Source of the DNA: Diorhabda sublineata
Lineage: Eukaryota; Arthropoda; Insecta; Coleoptera; Chrysomelidae
NCBI RefSeq assembly: GCF_026230105.1
Contig: NC_079478.1
Span: 2,681,653-2,745,652 of the forward strand
Direction of reading: 5' to 3'
DNA length: 64,000 bases
The notes beneath the pieces were generated by a model. It did no database searches. It saw nothing but the letters and a program-made list of their open reading frames with translations, and was not told the origin of the DNA. This document shows positions 45,931-57,257 of this stretch, one piece after another. A program made the translations under genes and the position numbers. How positions within the stretch are numbered: position 1 is the stretch's first letter; every line of letters begins with the position of its first letter.

Positions 45931-47479
45931 ATACTTTCAAATGTAAATCGAATACAAAGACGATTTTTCAATATGTAGTGCTTCACTTTCGCTTGGATAA
46001 AGACATTCCTTCATTTCTCACTTCACAAATGGATCCATTTTCCGAAAATATCATCACTTGGTGCATTGTGTGTGTGATACAAAGAAAGATCAGTTACTAT
46101 TGAACCACTTGACACAATGACAAAGTCTACAAAGCAATCCCCGTCTCCTCCAAATGAACTTAAGGGATAAAACAAATACCCGATATTTTTTTCATATTAT
46201 TTTACCATGATCATGATTTTTATCTACCATGTTTAATCTAAAATGAGATCGATAGATGAAACCAGATGATATACTTTCAATTCGTCGGCATGCATACATG
46301 TAATAATCCCAAAATTGTAGAATTTGATTTGGCCAGTATCCACTTGTATGAAAACAAATTGCGTCAAATGTATATTTGAATAATTCAAAGTTATTTGACT
46401 AGAAGGTTATACCATGGCAATATAGGGCTCCTAATGAAAACTCAACCTATTTCTATTAGAGGAAATCAAGCCTTAACTATTACTTTAACCGCCTCGTGCC
46501 CTCCGAGTTATACTCTCACTATAGTTCACTAATAGGGTCAGCCCTTAAGTTTTGAAATAATTAGACACCCACGAAGTTATCACGGGCCCACAGACCTTCA
46601 ACTTTATAATTTTATGAGAGGCTTCCAAGATTAAGAGGCACGAAATATATAACTCAAGGAGCGAAGCAATTCTAATAATAAATCATGCAAATGGTTAATG
46701 CTTGAGCTTCTCAAAGGTAACTTCATACCTTAGAAACGAAATTTTGATGTGTAAATTTCAATTAACTGTGTTCCAAACTTTGAAAACTGAAGGAACATCG
46801 TTTACCTGAACAATTTGCTTCAGGTAACGGTGGTAAATAAAATAAAACAATACTAGATTAAGATTATATCCCACTGGAAGTCAAATTATTTTACAAAGAT
46901 AGATCAAACATTAATCTAGATATTAACTACTCTATTCAAAGTAGGATATATATATATATAATGGAAATTTATATCGTATTACAAATGTAATGAGTTTATA
47001 TGAAATCATAGATTTATACTTGTAAGAAATGAAAAGGTCATAAAAACTAGGGAGCTCCCTATAAATAAAAAATACAATAGATTAAACATCCCCATTAGCA
47101 TGGACAGCTAGTTTTCCGGTGAAAATATGTTTCCATATGTCGGGGATATCGAAGATTTTAATATAAAATCGACTATTTTTAAAACAGCCAACAGCGTCCA
47201 ACATAAATGCAGATAGAACCTATCCATTAGACCTAAAAGGGGACGAGGATCCTCCACCAGGTTAAGAGAACTACCAAAAGTGAGGCAATTAAGCCAAAGA
47301 CAAAGTCCAAATGCAGCTTCCATATTCGTCATTACTTCACGTAATAAAACGATTTGAAAAAAATTAAGCAAACTTCAGATTTATAATAATATATTTCTAT
47401 CAGTTATTCTTATGAACAAACAGAAGAAATCAAAAATCTGACAGTTAATAAAAATTGTTTCTAAAGTGTAGAAGATAAA
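45931..47479. other. Unassigned stretch
   Basis: Contains a short (TA)n run at about 46946-46962. The minus-strand frame at 47108-47371 is not supported by any motif and starts with a non-ATG codon. Confidence 0.35.
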
Positions 47480-48095
47480 AGGTTTAAAGCAAAATGTATT
47501 TACTAGAGAGAAAAAGAAAATGTCAACGAGTTTAATTATTCAAGTTCAAATAGAAAACTTGAAATCTCTAAATGAGCAACAAGTTATTAAACAAATCAAA
47601 GAAGAAAATGAATACATACTCCCCAAAAAATATGCCATAATAGATAAGTGGTAAACACATGTACCAAACTTATTGAATGTGATGCCTATAAAATAAGGAA
47701 AATCAGTTGGATATGATGGTGTTTCTGAGAATATGAGCAGAATAGCGGCTCAACAACTCACAATAATATGCAATAGAGTATAGAACGAAGAAAACAGATT
47801 ATAAGACAGGATAGAGAAGGGGAGAAGACTGCAACAATTACCGAGGTATAAGTATTGTATCAAAAGTATACGTTCAGGTATAAGAAAAAAGACATAACCA
47901 CAGTTTGAAGTATTTCAGAACGAGTTTAGAAACGGAACAAGCTTACATACATCTTTAAAATGACGCAACTTATAGAAAAATTGAGAAAACTAACGTTAAA
48001 GAAGGTATTTGCTATGAAATTGTAGTATTAGAGATTTACATAATCTCTGATGATGTCGTGCAGGTTGGTAGACGAAAAAAGAAGAAAATCTATTA
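47480..48095 (+). pseudogene. LINE reverse transcriptase N-terminal relic
   Basis: In order on the plus strand: VLPKKYAIIDKW-like residues, then GKSVGYDGVSENMSRIAAQQ with LTIICNRV (family GKSPGxDGIxxExLK). GEDCNNYRGISIV and SKVY follow (GDCxNYRGISLLSxxxKVY). FQNEFRNGTSLHTSL comes next (QxGFRxGRSTxDxIFxLRQ), with MRQLIEKLRKLTLKKVFAM-type residues at the end. This is the front part of a reverse transcriptase up to the DxxKAFD motif; the catalytic YADD part is absent. The loss of the 3' half is unusual, because LINE insertions are normally truncated at 5'. It ends about 180 bases before the Helitron terminus. Confidence 0.75.
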
Positions 48096-48272
48096 TTGAA
48101 TCAAGGATTGAAGTGGAAAATTGATTAAAACCAATGAAATTTTCAACATTAATCTAAATGTGGATGATTCAGCACAAGATTCAAATACTTATGAGTAAAA
48201 TTGGCACGAAAATGAAAAATGGTAATCATAATAAATATATCATAATAACAAGAGTACATTCTTATATATATA

Positions 48273-49719
48273 CTAGCTTTTACCCGCGGCTTCGCTCGCA
48301 TCGAATCCATTAAATAAGTATCAGAAATCATTATAATAGAAAAGAACGAACTCTGTACCTATATTAGAACCTGAGATATAGATCTTTGAATGTAGAAAAA
48401 TTACCAAAAACCTACAAAAATCCATAACTTCACATTGAATGTCCGCGTCTAGCTCCTCTCCAACTCAACCGATTTAAGTGTTCAAAAATTCAAAAGAAAG
48501 AGGGTGTTTCAGCGAGTGTCCTTAAACTAAAACGAACTCTGTAGCTATATTAGAGCCTGAGATGTAGATCTTTGAATGTAGAAAAATTACCAAAAACCTA
48601 CAAAAATCCATAACTTCACATTGAATGTCCGCATCTAGCTCCTCTCCAACTCAACCGATTTAAGTGTTCAAAAATTCAAAAGAAAGAGGGTGTTTCAGCG
48701 AGTGTCCTTAAACTAAAACGAACTCTGTAGCTATATTAGAACCTGAGATGTAGATCTTTGAATGTAGAAAAATTACCAAAAACCTACAAAAATCCATAAC
48801 TTCACATTGAATGTCCGCGTCTAGCTCCTCTCCAACTCAACCGATTTAAGTGTTCAAAAATTCAAAAGAAAGAGGGTGTTTCAGCGAGTGTCCTTAAACT
48901 AAAACGAACTCTGTAGCTATATTAGAGCCTGAGATGTAGATCTTTGAATGTAGAAAAATTACCAAAAACCTACAAAAATCCATAACTTCACATTGAATGT
49001 CCGCGTCTAGCTCCTCTCCAACTCAACCGATTTAAGTGTTCAAAAATTCAAAAGAAAGAGGGTGTTTCAGCGAGTGTCCTTAAACTAAAACGAACTCTGT
49101 AGCTATATTAGAGCCTGAGATGTAGATCTTTGAATGTAGAAAAATTACCAAAAACCTACAAAAATCCATAACTTCACATTGAATGTCCGCGTCTAGCTCC
49201 TCTCCAACTCAACCGATTTAAGTGTTCAAAAATTCAAAAGAAAGAGGGTGTTTCAGCGAGTGTCCTTAAACTAAAACGAACTCTGTAGCTATATTAGAGC
49301 CTGAGATGTAGATCTTTGAATGTAGAAAAATTACCAAAAACCTACAAAAATCCATAACTTCACATTGAATGTCCGCGTCTAGCTCATCTCCAACTCAACC
49401 GATTTAAGTGTTCAAAAACTCAAAAGAAAGAAGGTGTTTCAGCGAGTGTTCATACACCAAAACGAAGTCTCTATCTTGAATAGAACCTGAGTTATTGAGG
49501 AAAGAACGTGTGTATGTGAAAAGCTCCCGTAAGTAATGTACAGGGGGAAATCGCATTTGAGTATAACATGAGAATGGTGAAAATTAGATGAAATTCGATG
49601 GTTGATGGCTGATCTGTGCATCAATACCTTTCATTGAAAAAAAAAATTAAGCAAATCGGTTGGGTAGAACGCCTGAACGGACTCGGAATGGAAATCATCA
49701 ATTTTTTTAATATATAAGA
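48273..49719 (-). mobile_element. Helitron-like element with internal tandem array, 1447 bp
   Basis: On the minus strand the 5' end is A/TCTTATATATTAAAAAAATT. A subterminal stretch follows, AACCGATTTGCTTAATTTTT, closely resembling insect Helitron heads (GACCGATTTGGCTAATTTT). The 3' end is a GC-rich hairpin (GCGAAGCCGC), four to six A-rich bases, CTAG and then host T. Both ends therefore fit insertion between A and T with no target duplication. There is no Rep/helicase coding. About 77 percent of the length is the 186-bp array. The same orientation and 3' hairpin sequence class as the element at 5792-6595 suggest one family. Confidence 0.8.
48345..49460. repeat. 186-bp tandem array, six full copies plus partial
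   Basis: AACGAACTCTGTA-type starts fall at 48345, 48531, 48717, 48903, 49089 and 49275, each exactly 186 bases apart, and a diverged seventh start AACGAAGTCT is at 49461. Units differ by only a few substitutions (for example ACCTATATTAGAACC in unit 1 and AGCTATATTAGAGCC in others), and the right-hand unit is the most diverged. Such uniformity implies recent expansion or ongoing homogenisation. Each unit contains AACTCAACCGATTTAAGTGT, similar to the Helitron head sequence nearby. The array may therefore have grown from terminal sequence. Confidence 0.95.
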
Positions 49720-51680
49720 TTAGCGTGATTTAGCTGGCAACAATTGTTGTGGCTACTTCCACCAATTCCAGTGGAGCAAAGAAAACTCGGAATAAGACAT
49801 TTTTTACTTTACAGTATTGAAAATAACTTCTAAACAACCACTAAGTTCACAATTTTGATATCGCAAAATTAAAATCGACGGCTATTAAATCACTTTTTTA
49901 GACGACGCCATCTGTAAGTTGTTGGTTCTATATTCATTTATATACCGAAAGTTGCGTTTTGAGTGTTCCATGTGGCGAAAATGACAGTTCCGTACTGAAA
50001 AACACTTTCGGGACGCTCTGGAGTAAAACAACCTTTACTTACTTAAATGTGGCTGTGACTTCGATGATTTTGAAAAACTTTAAATTTTTAATTTTCTGAA
50101 ATTACTTTATAATAATACGGTGGAAAAGAAAACATTGCAAATATCATTAAATACATTATATTGTTCAATAAATAAAATGTTTATAATTCTCTATTATTTA
50201 TTTTCTTTCCCCTGTGTAATTGAAAAAGTTTTGGATCTTATGCGTCGTCTAAAAAATGTTGTGTTCAGTCCTTGGCTTACAAATAACTATAAAAGTTTCC
50301 TCAGCAACCCAGATCTAATTGTCGCTAAAATTACAACATACTCAACTAATTCCATAATTGAAATTTCACATCGATAATTATCTGACTTGATTATTGAGAT
50401 AATCTAATTTTTCAACATTAAAACATCATTTTTTCCGTCACAGGAAAAAAAAGTGGAGGTAGAAGGGTGACGGAAAATCGAAGTCTAGTACTTTTTTTCC
50501 TTGTATGTATAATAAAAAATTATCTACGCGCGAAACTAACATCGAGATTAATTAATTATTCGCATATTTAATCTTAAAGGAACATTTGGAGCCTCTCTAG
50601 ACGAGTGGTCACTGATAAAATTGCCTTCAGCTTTGTCTCTGTCTGTTCGAATCATCATGTTCTTTGTTTTGGTGCATTCAAAGAGTTCCATACAATTTTG
50701 TGTTTCACTGTGATTCCAATTGTACATTTCTTTTTTCTTATGTTCTTTCATTAGAAACGGATTGAAAGCAAAATTGTTTCTACAAAAGAATGCAATTTTG
50801 AAAGAGCGCTAGTATATCCTTCGCGTTCTCCTATATTTGCTTTTGACTTTTTACTTTCCAGATTCAGGCGATATGTGAATTTGTTTTGTGTAGGTATATT
50901 AATTAGCTTTGAGAATAGAATTCTAATAACTATGGAAACGAAAACATTCCTACAATCTATAATAAAGAACAAATTTTTAAATCTATCTAGAAGTGATTTA
51001 TGAATCTACTAGTTCGTCTAAATTTTTAAAGTAATTCCATTTCAAATTTTCTGTAATTTAATTCATGATAGAAAACGTATTCTTTTATTTTTGCTTCTTA
51101 CAGTTTTCGATCTACATCATTCACATTTTCTTCTAATTTTTTCCTATACAGTGATACAGAGCACGCCGATTAAATTCAATTTGTTTTTAAGCAGACACAC
51201 AACGTTGTAAAAAGCATATATGCCTTTCGACTGACACTTTTAATTTACAATTCATCGCCGAAAAACTATTAAACACTATTAAAAACATTATTTTCCAAAC
51301 TGTCCCTGTATATATTCCATTGTCAACGTTAGTCACTAAGTTTTCTCATTTAGAACGTAGAGACAAATTATATATAGAGGAATTAAGTTATGTTTAGTTA
51401 AAAATTGAGCTGTAGAGGTAAATACGATCAATATACTAAATAAATTGACACAAATGTCATAAAATGATACAGAGGGATTAATACATCACAGTAAGAAATG
51501 ATACATTTGATTCTTGGGTATGGTTTTCTACTATTTGTTTCGAATCTTGAACAAATCATCACAAGCTTGTAAAAATCTAATAAATGTCGCCTTTTTCCAA
51601 TCGTTTTCAGATAATACTGTTAATTTTCGTAGCAGAGTAATTCAGTAAAGACCTTCCATTATAATATCCAGAACGGCGTG
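49720..51680. other. Unassigned stretch with one ATG frame
   Basis: The minus-strand frame 50751-50548 begins with ATG (MKEHKKKEMYNWNHSETQNC) and is hydrophilic with ordinary codon use, 67 codons. It has no recognised homologue. Around it there is nothing else I can name. Confidence 0.2.
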
Positions 51681-51938
51681 TTAAACAAGAGACACTTTTC
51701 CCTTCGGCAACAAATTGTCTCTGTACATTGTCATCACATCATCCGATACATTAACTGCAATTTGACGTCGAATTTTCACAAAAATTACCGCCTTACACCT
51801 TATCTCTTTCGTTACAAGCACAAGGGCAGCATCAAGGACCCTTTTCAAAACTCCCCTGTCGCACTTTTCCACAAAATGGTCTCCAATAGAAGAGACAAAA
51901 GACAATGAAAATACGAACAGAGTTGTAATGAGAATTTT
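51681..51938 (-). CDS. Candidate coding exon, small secreted-like protein lacking ATG
   Basis: The minus strand is open for 85 codons, from just after a stop at 51939-51941 to TAA at 51681-51683. It reads KILITTLFVFSLSFVSS, then GDHFVEKCDRGVLKRVLDAA, LVLVTKEIRCKAVIFVKIRR and VNVSDDVMTMYRDN. The first part resembles a signal peptide and the remainder is mixed charged/hydrophobic with two Cys. GC content of the frame is clearly above its AT-rich surroundings. No ATG is present: an ATT (Ile) sits where a start would be expected. It could therefore be a 3' exon, or a gene disabled at its start. The plus-strand frame over the same DNA is probably the shadow. Family unknown. Confidence 0.25.
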   Translation of the reverse strand, partial: KILITTLFVFSLSFVSSIGDHFVEKCDRGVLKRVLDAALVLVTKEIRCKAVIFVKIRRQIAVNVSDDVMTMYRDNLLPKGKVSLV

Positions 51939-51941
51939 TTA

Positions 51942-53759
51942 ATCAATTTATCGTGAATGAAAACGATCATATTGAAATACGCGATCATGCACTATTAATC
52001 AATGCACAAAAACGATTCAATTCAATATAATTTGAAAACAAATCGATAAATGGACTAGAAATAAATAGAATTATTACCTATTTGAAGGTTGTGTACATAA
52101 TGGCATTAAAAATTCACGTGTGTGTTAATCGAAACGAATTCTACATGAATTAAGCTATATTTCAAAGGATTTGATAAAAATCGCCACGTTGGAGGTCAGG
52201 TACTGGATTCTGATTCTATTATCCACCTTTTGAGTCACCATCTCTTTTTTAATTTTGAATCAAAATGATTTATTATATCGTGAAATCCAATCAAATATCA
52301 AATAATAACCACACTCTATTTAAAATATGATAAAAATTATTGTTGTAAATCTTGGTGTAAGGGGTCTTGAGGAATTTTCAAATAATGTTGACTAAAAAAA
52401 CCGTTAGTGGATAAAGTTAATCATGTTAAAGGAATTTATAGTTTGGTGAATGCGCTGGTTAAAAACCAGCACTGTATTGTTTTCTATGGGTTATTTACAT
52501 CAAATTTTGACCGTTTTTATTAGGTCAAATTCTTAAAAGGCCATTTAGAGATATCGGAAATATAAATGAGGTTGAAATAGCCGTAGTAGTCAGTGCATAA
52601 GTTAGTATGTAGTTTAGTAAATAGTTGAGTGGATAATTTTGTGATTAGTGTATAGTTTAGTATACTAAGTGTTTATAAATGAATAATGTCAGTAAGATAC
52701 ATGTATATAAACAACCCCCAGCGGTAAAAACTGTGAAAATTCATAAAAAATAGTTTTAATGTGTGGAAGACTTATAAGGGGCAAATAATCATGGTAAGGG
52801 TGGGTGTTTAATATATGCAGTGAGTGCTGAATCTTTATTATACAACTTTAAACTATTTCTACATATATTACAGCCATTTTTGGATAATTTCAACTTTATC
52901 ACATTAAGGAGAGTTGACTTTTTCATTCACGTCGCTATTTACAAATCATAGGATTGTAAACCGCATTCATAAGAGATTGAGCTATATCAAGTTGGTTTGT
53001 ATTTGAATATGTACCCAATTCGAGCGATATCAATGAATATCTTTATCAATTTTTTAACTGAATTGAAAATTATTTACCAGAAGAACCAAAATCAAAGAAA
53101 GGGATATAAAAAATATCAGCTTGCATCCCAAAAATCGTGTATAGAAAATAAGATTTGAGAGAAGTAAAAATGGATATGGATAGATAATTGCGATGATATA
53201 AATTCGTACTACGTGAACAAACAGGTGTGAACTATCCCCCATTATTGAAGAGAATATAGTCAATTTCAAACTGCGAGTCACAAAAATATTCGAATTATCT
53301 CTCAGAGAAATCAATCCCATGAATACACACATATTCATCTCTCAATTACAATAGATTTTAAGTTTCATATTTGCTTCACAAATATTTTTTTAATTTAATA
53401 ATAAACTTCAATATCGATCAATCCATTAATAACTAGTGCTCTTCTCTAGGTCTAGGTCTCTAGTCTCTTCTTCTAAGTAATACAAAACTGAATCTCTCGT
53501 TCACCGTAGTAGTTTCGAAATCTTGTATGGAGAGGGAGAAATGCTTCATTGCCAAAAAAAGTTACAATTTGTAGACAAAAGCTTGTGAAGATTGAGAAAC
53601 AAATATTAAAATAAATAAATAAAGATACAAATAATATAAAATTCCAATATACAGAATAAAACCACAATTAATAAATCTAAACTAGTATGCAGCATACCCG
53701 GAAGTAAATATTATTATTAAAAGAAGTCCTTCACAAAGTAGAAGGCACTTTCCAGTTAA
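51942..53759. other. Unassigned AT-rich stretch
   Basis: A short AGTTTAGTA-type word recurs at about 52600-52680 as low-complexity sequence. Minus-strand frames at 53054-53338 and 53473-53667 are hydrophobic by composition and not supported. Confidence 0.35.
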
Positions 53760-54160
53760 TATGTCCTCAATTTATTGCGAACTGCAGGAAAATATGATAT
53801 CGATTTGATTCCAATTGGCAATTGATTGTGCATTTTTTCGCACTGTACAGTATTGAGCCCGTAACTAATTATGAATGTGGAGTAGGCAGGAAGAGGTCGT
53901 TCGATCGTTCTGAAATTGGAGAAGCGTGCTTAAGAATTAGGAAAACGGATTACAAGGTAAATAAGGAAAGAATAGTCAGAATTTCTAGTCTTTTAAAGAA
54001 GTTCTCTCTAGCAGTTCTCTTTCTTAGTTTGGAGATTCGATCAAGATGAGTCGCACCTCGCGTGTAAACTGTTAAGGAGGTGGATAAGTTCAGTTGTTTG
54101 GAAACTGATTTTTCAGATGAGGCGGCAATATGTAACGCCCATTTCAATAAATTGTCCACA
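53760..54160 (-). pseudogene. Jockey-like LINE C-terminal fragment
   Basis: The minus strand reads YTRGATHLDRISKLRKRTAR then ENFFKRLEILTILSLFTL, a stop, SVFLILKHASPISERS, and NDLFLPTPHS. This follows the post-RT layout WGxxxxxxRIFxLQKRAIR, CxxxFxxLxILTLPSLYIxExLxF, NxxNTRxxxDLxLPxHRL of Jockey-like LINEs. The strand and the different motif spelling separate it from the copy at 10.6 kb. The plus-strand frame at 53822-54049 is antisense to it. Confidence 0.7.
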
Positions 54161-54817
54161 ACAACAATTTAACAGATTCAACGACGTCAATGATGGTGTT
54201 ATTTAATAAAAAAAGGCAACAATGTATTTATATTCCTGATCCACCTCTGTTCAAACTCGACTAACCGGAAAGTTTCATATTACAATACCGTATTCCGTGA
54301 AAATAAGCAAAACAATAACACTTGACAGTGAAGAGTTGAAGGTTAACGGAGAGGAGAAGAAAAAAGAGCAATTTCTGGAATGTTTTTAGTAAAAGTAAGG
54401 GAACAACGAAAACGTCAAAGAGTGCAATTTGAATACGAGAAATTGTCCGTTTGATGTCCGACACCTAAAGTAGGGACCTATAGTCAAAGTACATTGGAAG
54501 CTACTTCAGCAGAAAAACTGTTCTGCTATGTTAACAAGCTTGCTGAACAAAGAAGATAAAAGGAAAATGTTTACATATATTTGATTCTGAAATTGGATAA
54601 AGGGATCTTTGTATGTCATTTGTATCAAGAAATTTAAGAATATTTTGGCAGCTGTTCATTTTTATAAGACAATTATGATTAAGATAAATATTTATATAAC
54701 TAATCTAAAGATTCATTCTATAACTGGAATAGCCTGACAATATAGATGAAATTAATACAGGGAAATATAAGAAAATATAGAAATACAAAAATCCGATATA
54801 ACAATAAAAATTTTATA
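54161..54817. other. Unassigned stretch
   Basis: The minus-strand frame at 54261-54464 shows no motif; the remainder is AT-rich. Confidence 0.35.
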
Positions 54818-55389
54818 TACGAGGATTGCTAGTTGAATTTTGAGATATGGCAACACTGAAATGAATATGTCAAATCTAACATTGACATTTTTAATGGTGA
54901 ACGTACTCAGGACGTATTGTCATACGATTGCGATATGAGTTGCTTACAGACACAATTCATCTTGAAAGGAAAATAAACCAAAAAAAGTGTTTCGATGGTT
55001 TTCTGAATTCAACCGTAGTCGCATTTCGCTACAAGTTTCGTGAAGGTCGCCCAAAATCGGCTGTTGTTCCAGAAAACGTCGATGCTGTGCTCAAACTGAT
55101 ATTGAGGGAGATTGAGACATACTTGCAATTCAATATTGCATGAATATTTTGCTGTCAAAAAGATTTGTAAGCGTTGAATACCGTAAAACCATCAATTCTA
55201 AATGGTACACCAGCATTTGTTTGCCAAAAATGTTGGAAAAAATCAGGGAAACCAATCGCAGAAGAAGATCATTATCCACCTCGACAATGCCAAAAATGAA
55301 GGACAATTTGTTTAAACGCCTGTGAAAATGTATTGATCTCAAAAGAGAATATTTTGAAAAATAATAAAACTTGAGTAGTTAACCTAGTA
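54818..55389 (+). mobile_element. Internally deleted mariner, about 570 bp
   Basis: The left end reads TACGAGGATTGCTAGTTGAA. The right end, read on the minus strand, is TACTAGGTTAACTACTCAAG, an imperfect terminal inverted repeat with TA at both edges. Inside, the N-terminal region gives WFSEFNRSR, GRPKSAVVPENVDAVLKLIL and EIETYLQ, followed by a shifted LLSKRFV segment. Then, without the central domain, comes TINSKWYTSICLPKMLEKIR, ETNRRRR and IIIHLDNAK in shifted frames. The last carries the second catalytic Asp context. The YSPDLAPNDFF block is missing. The subfamily matches the 20.2-20.9 kb copy. Confidence 0.8.
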
Positions 55390-56698
55390 TGAGTATGAAC
55401 CAAATATAAATTACTTACTTAACCAACTCAAATGTCTTGAGAATAATAGACCAATCTCGAAATTAATTGTTCTCGAATGGGCTAGGGACATTTTTATGTA
55501 ACTTCAGGGATGGCCCTGATATAGAAAAAGTTCTCCTCTGCAGGAAGAAGAGTAGAAAGCAAAAGTAATAAATATTAAACGATACATCGTGTTGATTGGA
55601 TAATTTTCAATAATTAGTCCATAATACATGCAGTAAATGCTTTCAACTACGATTCGGTAGTCTAAAGCTTCTGTTATCTAACTTCAAGTTAAATTATTTA
55701 GAATTATAGCCAAAGAAAATTTAGTATATTCCAATAGGAAGTGAAACAGAGAAATTTGGAGTATATTTGTCCACTGTTCCAATGTTTAAACACTTATATC
55801 AACTTAATCATATTGAAGGTACAAGAATATGATAATTTCTCAAAAAGTAACAAGGAATTTTCTTTGTAATAATTCCCTAATATTATAAAATAGGAATGTG
55901 ATTTATTTCGCCTCATTATTTTTTATAAAAATCATTCCTTTTGTCTCCGTATTCCAATAAACATCGCACTACAAAGAGAAATTCCTCAAACTTGTTTCAT
56001 CTAAACATCTACTTTGCAACGGGAAATTTCTTATTAAAATCCACTTAGTTGTTGAAAGTATTTCCCACACCGTAACGACATAACTTTTTGATCGCCTTTA
56101 AAAATAAAAACGGCCTTGCACCATGCATTTTTCCGAGCCAACGAGTTTTCTCATTTTCACGAGACTTTAATGAACCGGTAATTTGAGCTTTTCGCATATT
56201 TACGAGGGAAAATTTCGCCGTCAAAAGCTGAAATTGCTTGTTCAAAATTTATTTTTCGATTCTTTATAAACCAGATTAAATTTTTCGGATCTTCGTCTCT
56301 TCTCGAAAGATAATTTTAGTGGATAAAATATATTAATAGGTTTCAGAAAATCGTCTCGTCTATTTAATACATATTTTCAGGATGGAATATTTACTAAACT
56401 TTCTATATTGAAGGTAAAATACTCAGAATCGAAATCCAAATATCAAAAAAAAGTATATGTATAAGAAGAGGAGTTTCTCTGAGTATACCTAGAAGTTGGA
56501 TAGATACTAATATAGAAGATTACAAGTTGTGACCCAGGTAATTTGAAAAGTATGTCAACAAATATGAAATATCAAAATCGTAAGGAAGTTTCTTTATTAT
56601 ATCTTCCTTCAAAGGTAGATTTCTACGTCTGAGTACATTCCAATAGATGAACAATCTAATAATATAATATAATATAAGTTTTGTTTAACTTTTATATA
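55390..56698. other. Unassigned stretch
   Basis: A minus-strand ATG frame at 56045-56245 (MNKQFQLLTAKFSLVNMRKA) is lysine/arginine-rich with no recognised homologue. Otherwise AT-rich. Confidence 0.3.
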
Positions 56699-57257
56699 TA
56701 CGAAGAACGTTTTTTTTTTCAACCTCCGATCACTCCGTGTAGACGCTAAGCGGACAGAAGAAAGCGCACTACACATTTCGCCATTGTTGACATTTAGGCG
56801 TCAGTCGGCGTTGTGCTATAGCCACGTAAACATGTCTGCCATTATTGATGCTCCCGCCAAGTGTGAATTGCGAAGTGTGATTCGTTTGTATGAGGAAAAC
56901 TTAGTTATAGTGTTGTGCGTGAATGGTGTCGAAAGTTTAAAGATAGCCGTAATGATGTGCATGATGAAGGGGGCCAAGGACGCAAATACGTCGTTTTAGA
57001 TGACTTGTTTCAACGAATTAACAGTATGGTTAAATAAAATTGCAGATTCACCATTACAGCTTTGTCTACGAAATTTTTAGAAGTTACAAGGTGTGTTCAT
57101 TGACGGCAACTTTCTTTGAAGAAGTTATTGAAAAGCTTGTTCACAGATATGATAAATATCTCAATTTCTTCGGTGATTGTGTCAAAAAGTTATTGTTTCA
57201 TATGATCTTGTGTTTTATTTATAGCCTATCGGAGGTTGGAGAGAAACGACCCTCGTA
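56699..57257 (+). mobile_element. Internally deleted mariner-like element, 559 bp
   Basis: The ends are inverted repeats. Left: TACGAAGAACG, a T-run, then CAACCTCCGATCA. Right, on the minus strand: TACGAGGGTCGTTTCTCTC then CAACCTCCGATAG. TA flanks both. The N-terminal part starts at ATG in HVNMSAIIDAPAKCELRSVI. It continues in other frames as VVREWCRKFKDSRNDVHDEG with GGQGRKYVVLDDLFQRI and FTITALSTKFLEVTR. The sequence then passes directly to the C-terminus FFEEVIEKLVHRYDKYLNFF and GDCVKK (family FYxxGIxKLVPRYDKCLNxxGNYVEK). All catalytic motifs are deleted. The termini are well preserved, so it could in principle have been mobilised by a full-length relative. Confidence 0.85.

Noticed and set aside
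46946..46962. TA dinucleotide microsatellite
   Set aside because: Only about eight dinucleotides; ordinary in AT-rich DNA and not informative.
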